Shown: positions 52,924 to 64,000 of the stretch, piece after piece
Numbering within the stretch: the stretch's first letter is position 1
How the letters are laid out: each line of letters begins with the position of its first letter
NCBI GenBank assembly: GCA_029204225.1
Contig: CM055095.1
Location: 13,982,049 to 14,046,048 of the forward strand
Length of the DNA stretch: 64,000 nucleotides
Direction: 5' to 3'
Origin: Diphasiastrum complanatum
Lineage: Eukaryota > Streptophyta > Lycopodiopsida > Lycopodiales > Lycopodiaceae
Translations under genes and position numbers: made by a program
The notes under the pieces: generated by a model
What the model was told of the DNA's origin: nothing
Seen by the model: the letters and a program-made list of their open reading frames with translations, nothing else
Databases searched by the model: none

Positions 52924-53452
52924 TTAAACCCTGAACTCTAAGATCGCACAAAACCACCATACACGTACTGCATGTGTTATATATGAAACTATATTCAAAA
53001 ACCTTTCCAAACCCAAGTGCAATCAACATGATATACTCCCAAAACATTCACCTATTCTAAAACCATGTACCTAAAAGTCACTTAAAGAGAGGCAGAATAT
53101 GTATGTATATTGTTGAAAACTTCCACTAAAGAGGATTCTTGTTGGAAATTCTGCGTTAAGATTTTTCATTCAAACATTTTTCAACAAATAGGTGTAAACT
53201 ATTTTGCATTACACGGCAACAGAGAGTTTTTCATGCTACTTCCTCAGCGCTGAAATTTTGCAATATATGGTCAAGATTCATATTTCAAGAACTTACTGGG
53301 CAGCAGACTTGATAGTAAGGATCACTAGCCTTACCAAAGAGACTTTCTGTAATGAAAAGAATTGACTAAATTAGATAGAAGGAAAATGTAAATCAGCAAC
53401 TCCAGCATGCACTGCTACGTATTAAGTTGAGTTTACATAAGGTCTTAAGGCA
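52924..53452. other. Possible host intergenic or 3' region
   Basis: A possible short minus exon with good splice signals lies near 53298-53350 (SLFGKASDPYYQVCC), unassigned. Confidence 0.25.
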
Positions 53453-53830
53453 GCTTAAATCAAATTGTGATCATGCAGCTAATACATGCTAAATGTTCAG
53501 TAGCAGTCACTTATCAATTCTTTAGTGCATTGATAGAATTCAAGGGAATGGTATTATGGCAGCAGTTTAGATATTTCCAGCTAGATACCTCAAGTATTAT
53601 TTTCCAGATAAGCTGACACGTGGTGTGGTGTGGTGTAGCCTGCTTAAATCAAATTGTGATCATGCAGCTAATACATGCTAAATGTTCAGTAGAAGTCACT
53701 TATCAATTCTTTAGTGCATTGATAGAATTCAAAGGAATGGTATTATGGCAGCAGTTTAGATATTTCCAGCTAGATACCTCAAGTATTATTTTCCAGATAA
53801 GCTGACACGTGGTGTGGTGTGTGTCGTCTG
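53453..53830. repeat. 189-bp perfect-register tandem duplication
   Basis: Copies 53453-53641 and 53642-53830 differ at only a few positions in the body and in the GTGGTGTGGT run at the end. Confidence 0.97.
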
Positions 53831-54668
53831 CTTGTGCTGGGCTTGCACATCCAGGTTCCACTCGCACACATGGGTACCCAGGCCAAAGTTCTATTCAATA
53901 ATAGAAAGAAAACTATTATCTTCCAAGGAGGTTCTAGGTCATGAGCACCTTAAAGCTACAGAAATATTGTATTGGCACAGTGACCCTATCTAGGACACTG
54001 AATTAACATGCACACGTACTAAGCAATGCCAGACTATGGCCAGTCCGCAAAGGACTCGAAACAAAAGAAAACTTATCTAGAATAGAAGAATGAGAGCAGC
54101 TTTGGTGCATATTGACAACCCTTGGATGAAAGAACATGCTAAATCTACACTGGATATTCTTGAAGCTACCAATTTAGCATGCATGAATTCAGTTGCACAA
54201 CCAGAGGACTTATGCTACTAAAATACCAGAATAGCTCATGATATATCTCTTGGTGGCAATAGAGCTTACTCTCCCTTCATAAGTAGCCTCCAAACTTGAA
54301 CAATCATAATCCAATCCACACGTTGAATCTTTTTGGAGTGATTGTAATTATTGCATTTGAATATCAATTTCCAAACTTGAATGATGAAGGTCAATGAGTT
54401 CGATGACAATCTCAAAGAGATCTCTGAAGGAGCAAACAATGATTTTTATATTCTCAAATTTGCAGCTGGATCACATGAGAACCACCAACATACAAAACAT
54501 TAGTACTATAATCAGGTGTGAATCATAGCTTACTAACCTGCATCAGAAGATGAATCAATACAACACAACTCAAAGGGAGGGCATGAACTTCCGTGAAAAG
54601 GCTGCTAATTTATCAAATGAGAAACTTTACATAATGATAGGATACAAGAAAGAAAGTTTGCTTCTTAC

Positions 54669-57600
54669 AGCAATAAACAAATTGATTAAAATCCAAGGAT
54701 ACGCGTCCTTCTTTAGAAGTGTCAAAGGCTCCAAACAAATTTCTGCAATCAAACCAAACAAATCTCAAGTGAGATTAATCTCTGGAGCTTTTATTCCAAA
54801 TGCAGAAAGCACAATTTACTGTACAGTGGTCGAAAATTTGGGGAATGCGATTCTAGATAGAATTTGTTCTGCTGTTGACAGTTGTACAGTACACTGCATT
54901 TAGCTAAGTGCCACCATGAGTACATTCACAAAAATATCATGCAAAATAGAACAGAGCAGCAAACTAATAACTCATTATGATTCTCTAACTAAGATATCAA
55001 GAACAACCAACAATGCAAAAACCTGCAGGCTTTTTTACACACTCTGTTCTCTGAGTCCTTCCCCAAAGATCAAAATCTATAGGATCAAAAGCACCAATGA
55101 GACCTTTTCAAGAGCCTCCGGTTGGGTTTTCCTAGTCTCCCATTAGGGTTGAAAACCCAACATGTAGGCCTACCTAAAATCTGACTGGGTCCTTTATCAC
55201 ATACAATCACTAAATTCAGGCTTCTAAATGTAACTCATCTAGCCAGAAAATGCTAATTAGACGTCCTTGAGGCTGCCTTTTTTTAAAGAAACATTTTCCT
55301 CGATGTTTTCCAATCAACAAAATAAATAAGCAAATAATATGTCGAAGGAGCAAAAATCATTATGTCAAAGATGCCACAATGTCGTCCCCATATCGTGGCA
55401 TGTTGTTGGTTGACAAGACTTTTTCTTACCTCGAGGTGGAGTTCGATTCCACTCCAATGCATAAGGACATACAATATCAAAAAATATATATGGCAGAGAA
55501 GACCACAAAAAACATTAGTTCAAACAACATGTCACATCAGTGAATTCGCCAAGTGAAATCATGCGACATCAATAGATGCTGCCACAACAGGTCATGTGTT
55601 ATGGACACAGTAAATTTCAGGCTTATTTCAAAGTATGTGCATAAGGCCCATTTATTCTGCATGGACAATGTTTCTTGGACTGATTCAACCGGCCAATTCA
55701 TCTGATTCGGATTGGATCCCAAGAATCTGAATCGGAGAATCAGATATGGGATGTTCCAACTCACATGGCCTTTCATTCTCGAGTTCTTTGTAGAGGAAAC
55801 TCGTTGCTCTTCCATGTAGGAGCTCAAGTATTGGCTATACTTGATGTTCTTTCGGGCTGGAGAAGGTTAAATGCTTCATCTTCAATGGTCTATTATGTGA
55901 TGCCAAATCTGTAATTTCGTTCACAACGTCGTATCAGAGCAGTTCTTGGCACTCGAGTTGGATGTGATTTTTCTTCATTTTCAGCTTCTTTTATTTTGGG
56001 AGAACCCTACATTTTTTGTCTCTGGTTTTCTCCACTATATTCAGATCCCATTTTGTTTAATTATCGTAAGTGACTCTATTGGGTGCCCAAGAATATATAA
56101 AACTCTGCATTTTTGTGTAGCACAAGGTGGGGGGCCAAGAGATTGCCATTAGGCTAGTTTCTGAAATGTTCAATTACGTACTTTCTTTTGCAGTTGTGTT
56201 GATTAGTTTTATTCATAATAGTCAAATTTCCATTTTGTTTGATTACCAAAATACTCTTTTATTGGATGCCGAAGAATATAAAACTCTGCATTTTTGTGTA
56301 GCACAGGGTAGGGCACCAAAGATTGCCATTTTGCTAGTTTTCGACAGTGCTGTTACTTTCGTACTTTTTCTACAATTTTTTGGAGATTTTTGTATCACTC
56401 GTCTTCCTACAGCAGGGCACTCCTAATACACTGCATAAATTCTCATTCTAATGTGTAGAAGTTTAGATTTGAAATTTCGAGTTTCTTCACATTTTTGTCT
56501 CCTCATCTTATTCATACTTTTAGTATTCCTTTTTAAAAGTTTTTCGATGATCGTATGTCCAGCTCTGGCTCCTGGCAAGATGCAGCAGATCCACTTATTA
56601 GGTGATTCTGCCTGCTTTTATGCGGACTTTTGTAAAGATCCTTACATCACTCTGGTTCTTACAGTAGGGCACTTCTATTGTACTTCACAGATCCACTTTT
56701 GCACTTTTCTGTGGACTTTGGTGAAAATCCTTACATCACTCTGTTTCCTACAGTAGGACACTTTTATTGTACTTTTACAGATCTATTTAATTGGATCACT
56801 AGAAGTCCACTTAGTCAGATTTCCACCTTCTCAAGTGCACTACTTTTGACATTTCATTTTTTGCAATTTTTGTGTAACATTTTGGAACTTTTTATATCCT
56901 TCATCTTCCCAATGAGTTGCTTCTGTTGCATCAATACAACGTGTACAAATAGAGGAGATTGAAACTCCATCTCTTTAGGGTTCATGTCTCTTCAATGTTA
57001 TAGTCAAACAAGTTTACTTTAAAGGTTTTATGTTGGTCGAGTTTGTTTCCTTCTTTATTATAGGCTTGTTTCGGGCTCATATCTTTATTATTCCTTATGT
57101 CTTATTTTTATTCTTCAGCATTGTAATGTCCAAAAGAAAGTTGTTTTTAGGACTTACAAGTTATTTTTCTATAATTCAAGGGTGAAAGCAATGTTATGAG
57201 CTATCTTTGTCAGATCTACTTATATCATACTAACATATTGATCAACTTTATTATGCCTTGTTACCAGCTCTTTAACGGATTTACTTGCAACAGCCCCTTT
57301 ACAGCCAATTGGTTATTGAAGGTATATATACATATTGTTGGGAGATGCATTGCTTGGCTCAGATAGGTTTACCACTTGCTCTAGTATCATACGTTCATAT
57401 ATTGAAATGCTGCCGGCTACTTGTTCGCTAATAACCCATCCACACTCTAGGGTGGGTTTCTACACCTAAGCAGTCTGTAGTAGCTATAGAGCATTTCTCT
57501 TCAACAGATATAGCACCAGCTCCATTGAGAATGCCTATATCTACTCATATGTATACTAATCTTCCTATTGTTGAAGCACAATCAATTCCTATTGCGGCCA

Positions 57601-58475
57601 TGTAATAGATGCTAACACCACAGTAGGGCAAACACTAACTGATCCACCCAACCTTGCCTACTCCCTGATATAGAGTAAGCCCCTCCTAGCCCAGTGTGAG
57701 GACTGGTAGCATGCAACTACCAAGTGTCGGCCACGTGGCACTGACGTGGCCGACTGCACGTCGGGACCCAACTGGGAGCCCTATCCTGCTGACAGAGTCC
57801 CTAGGCTGTGTTAGGCCCGCCATGGCTATGGACCGTGCTGGGGCACACTACTCACACTGTCTTGCCCTGTTGATCATGTACACTGAACACGACCCTGACT
57901 GTGGTATCTGACCTATCTGTGTTCTCTAGGGTTCGGAACTGGTCACGAGCTCGTAACAGGCCATGAGACATCTATTGTCTGATTTCAAGGATAACTTCAA
58001 TAACTTCAACTTAGAATCTATTCTGGTTTGTAATGGCTATGAGATGAAAATTGGATGCAAAGTTTCATACATACTTTAAAATATACCCACAAAGTCATGT
58101 GCATAAAGTTAAGTTAGCAACATTCAGTGGGCAAAGCTTCTAAGTGGTGACAGAAATATAGATTGTTTAGGCCAGTCCTTTAGGATCTCACCAACGCCCA
58201 TAGAGAAAATGTAATCCTCTTTGATTACCATAGCCCCATCATAACAATCATAAGTAGAAAATGAATCTACAAATGTGAACACCAAATTAAGAGCTTTTAT
58301 TTTCATTGAAACATTCATATCAAACAACATGCTAGTCCATGAATTGAGGTGTCCAATGGCTATTACAGACATTAAAATAGGCACGATCCGAAAGTTACTT
58401 GGCTGATTGCAGAAAGATGCACATTGAGATGAAATCATCAAGCCGAAATTTTCCAGTTCGGTTACGATCAAAACT
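54669..58475 (-). CDS. Host gene: penta-EF-hand calcium-binding protein, C-terminal exons
   Basis: Two exons on the minus strand. Exon 58475-58399 has acceptor TTCATTGTGCAG and donor AAGTAAC and encodes SFDRNRTGKFRLDDFISMC then IFLQSA. Exon 54742-54669 has acceptor TTTGATTGCAG and donor GTAAGAAG and encodes KNLFGAFDTSKEGRVSLDFN then QFVYC. The split Lys codon (AA + A) keeps the frame across a 3.65-kb intron. The two DxDxDG-type loops (FDRNRTGKF, FDTSKEGRV) are the last EF-hands of plant sorcin/penta-EF-hand proteins, cytosolic calcium sensors that bind membranes or partners. The final exon is unclear (candidate acceptors at about 54538 and 54601). Not located: the exon between these and the possible exon at 59560. 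The N-terminal EF-hands were not found either, so the gene may be partial. Confidence 0.65.
56038..56370. repeat. Direct repeat, 182-bp period
   Basis: 56038-56200 and 56220-56370 share blocks including AAAACTCTGCATTTTTGTGT. Confidence 0.85.
56393..56790. repeat. Direct repeats, 89-bp period
   Basis: The block CTTACATCACTCTG...CTACAGTAGG recurs at about 56641 and 56730, with a weaker copy at 56393. Confidence 0.8.
57643..57960. repeat. GC-richer repeat segment
   Basis: 57643-57712 matches 42288-42370 in inverse orientation; the rest, to 57960, is GC-richer than its surroundings and was not identified. Confidence 0.5.
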
Positions 58476-59523
58476 CTGCACAATGAAGATTTCAAAAGTC
58501 AAATTTTGATGAAAAAACAAGCTAGCAAGGAAAAGTGCTATAACCTTTGGTCATCAACTGATTTGCACAGTCAATTTTTATAGCTTTGAGTGGCTCTCTC
58601 ACAGTTTCTTTTCTGCAATCATAGATACTCCTAGTTGAGAATTATTTAGTCCACCTGACACGTTGTGTAGAATGATGGTCGATCGAGTGGATATCCTGCT
58701 TGCTGCAAAGCCTAACACCACAACAACCTTTGATTACATATGCGGTTCAACAGTGAAACCAAATAGGCACCCTACAACTGTCCTTGCACCAATAAGAGTT
58801 GCTTAAACGGTCGCGCCCTTTAAGTTTAATTCACCCTCATTGAATCTCTCATCCTCCCCTTCAGACACAAGCACTGCTCTTCTTCTTTCAGGCTAAAATA
58901 AGATGCCCTGCTATTGGCTCTCAAATCAAAGCAAGCAAATTTTTGAATCGTTACTTTTCAAAAGTTTCGATTGATAGTTTGAAGCAATTGAAATGCGACC
59001 TAATTTTCTTGGGTTATTTAGTTTGGTTTTGATCCATTGACTCGTAAAATCAAGGGGTAGTGGGGGAAATATATCAGAACACTCTATGGATGTGAAAGCA
59101 AAAATATCATCAACCCGTAGTTCCAACAAATCTTGATACTTTGATTTTAAAATCTGTTCAGATTGATTTGCAATGATTCTACATTCCAATCTTGATTGTA
59201 AGGTGTCAAAAAGACTGGAAAGTTCCCAAAAAATTTCGAATTTTGAGTTTCAGGCAGTAGCTCAAATCACCTTTCTTAAAAAATTAACCATGCATATTAA
59301 CTGCTCTCCTCAACCACAGTTGCAAACAATTTGCAATCTAGCTGGTTAGTCTGGTGGTTCATACTTTGCATAAGCTTATCCTTATCTCACAACTAATCTG
59401 CTGCTAAGCTGACTGTTGAGGATAATTTAGCCTAGCCCATCACAGAGCACACTTTCATCAAACAGAAGGGCAGCCCTATAAGCAAATAGATATCTGAGGA
59501 AAATATTGACTAGTGTGCTTTAC

Positions 59524-59560
59524 CGAGTATACTTCATTAAGCCCGAGAATTCCTCGCTCT
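59524..59560 (-). CDS. Possible further exon of the penta-EF-hand gene
   Basis: 37 bp between acceptor TTTACTTTGTCCTCAG and donor GTAAAGC encodes ERGILGLNEVYS, which fits the family's ERG-x-L-x-x-x-x-V-Y region between the second and third EF-hands. Short, so uncertain. Confidence 0.3.
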
Positions 59561-59679
59561 CTGAGGACAAAGTAAAAACTGCATGTCAGTCCCAAAACTG
59601 TACCCTTCATACTCACAATTGTTCTCATCCTAGATTCTATGCTCAACGCTGCTCTGAGAAACCAGGCTTTCAGATTAAT

Positions 59680-60250
59680 AACAAAGAGGAGAACAATTGA
59701 AGGGAAGCTTTGTGGATGTTAATGTTGAGTCTGGTTTTGCAAAGATTGGAGTTACTTCCTTCAGAATAATCACCCACCTCTCATTTGACATGAATGAATT
59801 TTGTACCTGCAAAAACATCAAAAAGCAATTTCACCCTTACACCTTAAATCTCAATCCAAAATGAAGAGAACGTTACTTTATGACAACCATAGGCTGCTTA
59901 GTCGTAACAAAGCTCATAATCTGTTTCCTCTCATTACCCTTAAACTGGAAATAAGCTTCTTCAGTAATTGTCTGCAGTGTACAAGTCAGATCCAACAACT
60001 TTACAGGAGGAGTTAATGTCATTGATCCTCTTTTAAGAGCTTTTGATTGCTGATGGTATTGATAAGAGGTCTGATACTTACTGGAAGCCATTATCGGTTG
60101 TCTATTACAGGTTTCTAAGTACTGCAGAACTGTTGGGACAATAATCTGCCAACTTCCTGAATCCTTTCTCAAAGCTTTCATGGCTCCATAAACATCTGTA
60201 TCATCAGTTTGTTGAGCTGCTTTTGCAAAATTTTCATTTCTTTTCTATTT
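59680..60250 (-). CDS. Unrecognised host exons
   Basis: Coding-like minus-strand blocks with splice signals: 60235-60080 (FAKAAQQTDDTDVYGAMKAL, SGSWQIIVPTVLQYLETCNR) ending at donor GTAAGTAT; after acceptor GTACACTGCAG near 59975, TITEEAYFQFKGNERKQIMS; after TTTTTGCAG near 59808, VQNSFMSNERWVIILKEVTP. Reading is smooth within blocks but I cannot name the protein. They may belong to a second gene upstream of the penta-EF-hand gene. Confidence 0.3.
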
Positions 60251-61322
60251 GCAAGCAAACATCTACTATCATATCAGTGGTACATATTATATGGGAACTA
60301 TTGCTCATTCATCAGATTGTGAAGTTCAGGTGGTCTGAGATTGCTCTGTCCAGAACATGGTAGAAGTCACAAGCACATGAACTAGACTAGATGGATGTGG
60401 CTTTGAATCTAAACAAATTGACATACATCTTAGAAATTGGCACATGAACTTTTGTGTACTGTGCATTTTCAAACTATAGTAAGAAAATTACAAGGCCGGG
60501 GGGCTACCTGGATTTTTTTTGTGAGTGCCTTGACTGTGAGACGATTGCAGGACTCGTTCGAAAGGTACAATGATATCAGACCCATTGAAGATCAAATAAT
60601 AATAATAATAAATAAACTTCAATCCTCAACTGGCAGTAACAACATTGATGAATGAATTTCATTAAGCAACACGCAAATGCCCAGCCAGAACACTCTAATG
60701 GGAGGAATGAGGGATCAGTTGAAGCAAATCAATCTAAGAACAAATAAGTGTGCAATAAGATTTAGGTAGCAGGAGAGCAGATCTTGCTCGACTTCTATCT
60801 GTTGAGTATGCCCTTAAAGACACTAGCAAATTCATACAAATTCTTTTGAAGCTTGTATGCCACAACTTGAAGATGTTCAAGAAAAGATAAAGCATCAATA
60901 TATCATAAAGAACCATGGAAAAGTGGATAGAAAAGAGGAAGAAGAATTCTACCTTTCAGACATGAAACAAAGACAAGTACGATGAAAATCCTGATGAATG
61001 GGCGCAATATTCTACTCAGTCACTAAGAGTTCACAATGATCAGCAGGCAGGTGCTGAAGTTATTTGATATGATCATGAGTGCCAAACATACCTTTATGTG
61101 ACATGTCTCACAGGATCATTTTCATTAGCTCAATTACATGGACGTGTGGGGAACATTAAGCTACATTGCACACTTAACATCTCCAAGGTTGGAATCTTTA
61201 CATAAACAGACACCATTCAGAAACTAAAAGTTTTGTGCCTCAAAAGCAAATAGAAAAAAATCATACCAATGTTAGGAACTTGTGGAGGCTAACAAATTCT
61301 GCATAAAAACAAGCACCTCATT

Positions 61323-61325
<3 letters not shown>
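60251..61325. other. Unassigned; possible exons
   Basis: A minus-strand stretch near 60870-60790 reads LQVVAYKLQKNLYEFASVFK; no identity. Otherwise nothing. Confidence 0.25.

Positions 61326-61402
<77 letters not shown>
61326..61402. repeat. (CT)n microsatellite
   Basis: 77 bp of CT. Confidence 0.98.
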
Positions 61403-61403
<1 letters not shown>

Positions 61404-61453
61404 GTATAGTATGGTATGAGATCAGAGGGCGATATCATTGTCTATTTCGAGAC

Positions 61454-61810
61454 ATGCCTACCACTCTACGCTCCCTCATAGCCTATGAGGACCCACGATG
61501 TGTCGCTCTGTTGGTACGTGAGATGTTCATACTACGGAGAGATTTATACGGGACACCCCAGCATTTTACCTCACAGCCACTGATTACTTCATTCACTAGG
61601 CGGAGATCGCGTGATTTAGTGCTCGAGGATGATGATTATGATGACAACGAGGATGATAGCCGCTCACATCTCAATCGTTTAGTTTTGGTATCCAAGATCT
61701 TTTCAGGTTCAAGTCGAGCCACACCGGAAGATTCATCCAACAGGTCCAATCAATCTCTAGAACCAAGATGTTTCCCTTCACGTAGACTTTTCTTAAGTCA
61801 ACTTATGTGA
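61454..61810 (+). CDS. Unrecognised ORF, 118 codons, possible gag start
   Basis: Starts MPTTLRSLIAYEDPRCVALL, then an acidic run (LEDDDYDDNEDDSRS) and a Ser/Arg-rich tail. A degenerate TGGTATGAGATCAGAG (61411-61426) upstream looks like a primer site with an insertion, so it may be the start of a gypsy gag. Its end overlaps a reversed integrase. Confidence 0.25.
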   Translation: MPTTLRSLIAYEDPRCVALLVREMFILRRDLYGTPQHFTSQPLITSFTRRRSRDLVLEDDDYDDNEDDSRSHLNRLVLVSKIFSGSSRATPEDSSNRSNQSLEPRCFPSRRLFLSQLM

Positions 61811-62160
61811 AAAGCTGGGTGCACTTGCGTTCCTTCTGGGAGGTCCAATTGGTAAGCCAATTTTTTTCAAGATTTGATACAGTCCCCTATATCTAGCAGA
61901 AAATTTGTAATGCTTGCCGGCACGCATTACACTAGAATCCTTCAGGATTTTTAAATACACCCAATCTCCCACTTGAAAGTCTCGAGGCAATCTTTTCAAA
62001 TTAGCATAATGTCTGTCCCTCTCTTTGGACATATTCACACGCTATCAATAGCATCTCTTGCATAGCGTGCAAGAAATCGGCTACTTTCTGAAAGTTGATT
62101 GTTCGAGTTTCAATTGCAATGGGTGATCTATGTTCAAGACCATACACAAGCATGTCAATC
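61793..62160 (-). pseudogene. Gypsy integrase C-terminal fragment
   Basis: Minus strand: LVYGLEHRSPIAIET and FLHAMQEML in one frame, a shift at about 62040, then NMSKERDRHYANLKRLPRDF, QVGDWVYLKI, GKHYKFSARYRGLYQILKKI. This is the end of the integrase core and the GPY/F-type C-terminal region (Y.GP..I...IG). Confidence 0.85.
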
Positions 62161-62956
62161 ATAACTCATCGGATCTTTATTCTATACTCAATAATACGAA
62201 AACGTGAATATTACTATTCCTTAAAGACACACAAGGTTGCTCAAAATAAGTCCTTTCCATGAGGAAAGTTCAGACTTATCTAACTCACTTACGATGCCTA
62301 TTTCAAAATTGTAATCCTCAAAAATTTCCTTACTCTAGACATGGCACGAAGGGTCATTCCAAAGTTAAGGTCCAATCTAGAATGCATCTAGATTTTATTA
62401 CTCTTAAGCTCTAATCTAGAATAACTTAAGATCTAGCGAAACTTCATTAAGTGAAGTTCTGACTTTTAGCTTACATCAACCATGCAACTCCATCTGAGTC
62501 TTCGGGATAGCATTCCATCTTTTTCCATTTGGGAAAAGCCAAAAGTTCTCGCGTATTCTATGCACATGACCCTTCAAATGAGTCCAAAATGACTCATTAA
62601 GGTTGTGACTTATAAGCAATACATATAAACTACAATATTCATGATGTTATATTGTAGATTCAAACAACTCACTCAAAAATAACGCTCCTGATTCGGTTAG
62701 CTGTATATGATTTAGAAATATTTGAATGTCTAGGTGCGCGCCCTGATTTTAAGACACCACATTCAATCTTATGCTAAATCCATCCTAGGTCAATCAGTAA
62801 TTCTTATTGAGATATCATTATTAACCTACGAGTAATTGTAACCAAACAATTCTCATCAATATGCCCATGTTTTACCGACTAGTTTATGCATGCATATAAA
62901 CTCTGTTACATACCTATGTAACTAGCAGTACTTCAGACCCCTACTAGTCCATTTAG
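62161..62956. other. No recognised gene
   Basis: AT-rich, no motifs. Confidence 0.4.
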
Positions 62957-64000
62957 TGTTGGGGGCTAAATGGCAAGGTACCCTTAGGATTAAGGGTATG
63001 TGCCCTTGGATAAGGACAGGAAAGTGACTATACCTTAGTTGGAGGTATGGAGTCACGTGACCTTTGGATAAGGGATACCCTTAGTATTAAGGATAGGTAC
63101 CTTAGATTAAGGTACTAGTGTCCTTGGTTAAGGGCAAGTAGGTATCTATGCCTTGGATGGAGGCATGGAACCTAGAGATGTGTTAGAAAGTCATTGGATG
63201 ACTATTTTTCTAAACCTTGGGCCTCAACCTTGAACCATATCACTTAATTGGTCTAGGACCAAAGTATATATGCACAACTTGGGCAATGGGACCTAGTAGG
63301 AGGGCGCCCTTCTAAAGTGTCCATTGAGTTTGCAACTCCCACAAGAAAGGCATTCAAAGAGTCATAGGTTATGGAAGGAGTCTCTTGACCTTCCATAAGC
63401 CTATGGAGGCTCTTGGAAATTCTTTAACTCCCCTAGGCTTCTCTCTCTCTCATTGGATGTGCATGGAACTCTATAGTGCATTGGAGGGGTCCATGGGCCA
63501 TCTATGTGAGGGTAGTAGGGCGCCCATTTGGGGGGGGGGGGGAAGAGATCTCTTTTGTTTGCTTTGCTTATGCTCTAGTGTTGCTACTAGTGTGTAGAGT
63601 GCTTTCTTGTGGTAGTATGCTTGAGGTTTGGATCTTGCTTATGGTATGGGACATAAGTAGGGTTTGGATCTTGAGTATGCTATGGAGTGTTGTAATATGC
63701 TTGTGATTTGTTTATGGTTAGCAAGGGGATGCTAGATAGGTCTTGCTTGGAGCTTGGATCTAGCTATGGTTGGGTGGTGAATACTTGAGGCCAGCTTGTT
63801 ATCTATCTTTGTGTTTAAAGAGTAGGGACACAGGTGGAGGAGAGATCCTTGGAGGCTTGCAGATCCTTACTTGCAGGTGGAGGCATCCTAGCTTGGAGTT
63901 GGGGAGCACCTTGAAGCTTGCAGGTTGCTTGGAGGACATTTGGAGGCTCTACCTTGGATTTAGAGGACTTCCTCACCTCTACTTGTAAAAGTGGTATCAG
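62957..64000 (+). repeat. LTR with primer-binding site at the window edge
   Basis: Starts TGTTGGGGGCTAAATGGC; TGGTATCAG, the beginning of a tRNA-Met primer site, occupies 63992-64000, so this is a 5' LTR of about 1030 bp whose element continues outside. 63590-63987 resembles 24215-24487. 62985-63180 holds repeated CCTTA...TTAAGG inverted motifs. A run of G lies at 63530-63542. Confidence 0.8.

Larger units (their letters stand above)
54743..58398 (-). other. Intron of the penta-EF-hand gene, repeat-filled
   Basis: Contains a primer-site-like TATCAGAGCAG at about 55936, duplicated blocks at 56038-56370 and 56393-56790, and a segment (57643-57712) similar in reverse to 42288-42370. The intron outside these has no recognised gene. 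Confidence 0.5.

Noticed and set aside
54550-54903. Plus-strand ORF of 117 codons
   Set aside because: Antisense to the penta-EF-hand exon at 54669-54742, which has correct splice sites and family motifs.
58124-58495. Minus ORF of 123 codons as one exon
   Set aside because: Different frame from the EF-hand motif; the supported exon is 58475-58399 in another frame.

Overview
The window looks like repeat-rich nuclear DNA of a flowering plant; I cannot name the species. Evidence: plant-type LTR retrotransposons of both superfamilies (Ty1/copia and Ty3/gypsy), a plant LINE, two CACTA (En/Spm) DNA transposons, long (GA)n/(TC)n microsatellites, AT-rich DNA, and one host gene with spliced exons (a penta-EF-hand calcium-binding protein). 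No rRNA, tRNA gene, CRISPR array or bacterial-type operon was seen.

Layout. 1-2.2 kb: right part of a CACTA-like element (A) with an array of 17-bp palindromes and a small ORF. 2.2-7.6 kb: mostly unrecognised, one long microsatellite. 7.65-7.87 kb: SWIM zinc-finger remnant. 7.99-10.25 kb: decayed LINE. 10.8-13.2 kb: two copia 3' ends on the minus strand. 13.3-15.5 kb: LTR pieces, primer-binding sites and the gag end of a plus-strand copia. 15.5-23.4 kb: CACTA element B with a TNP2-type transposase (minus), a small divergent ORF homologous to that of element A, family-specific subterminal repeats and a cluster of microsatellites; it appears to sit inside the copia, whose integrase resumes at 23.4 kb and whose RT/RNase H and 3' LTR lie at 25.7-27.25 kb. 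30.45-41.16 kb: a complete-ended Ty3/gypsy element (minus) with paired LTRs, AAAGG target duplication, tRNA-Asp-type primer site, gag, protease, part of RT, a fragment of integrase, and an extra ORF of about 1000 codons downstream of pol. 41.4-45.7 kb: copia fragments including an inverted LTR. 47.5-52.9 kb: a copia integrase fragment and a rearranged chromovirus-like gypsy whose pieces lie in both orientations. 53.4-60.3 kb: the only host-like stretch, with exons on the minus strand, a 189-bp tandem duplication and a 3.65-kb intron filled with repeats. 61.3-64 kb: gypsy integrase remnant and an LTR ending at a primer-binding site at the window edge.

How it works together. Nearly everything is mobile DNA in nested or broken form. 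No autonomous element is intact: copia copies lack large parts, the LINE is shifted and interrupted, the CACTA transposase has in-frame stops, and the gypsy element has lost RNase H and most of integrase although its LTRs are still alike. The most interesting structure is the gypsy element: its extra ORF is preceded by a spacer that resembles the 5' leader in front of gag. Second is the conserved small ORF shared by two CACTA elements with different terminal repeats. All calls rest on reading translations and motifs by eye; no database search was run.
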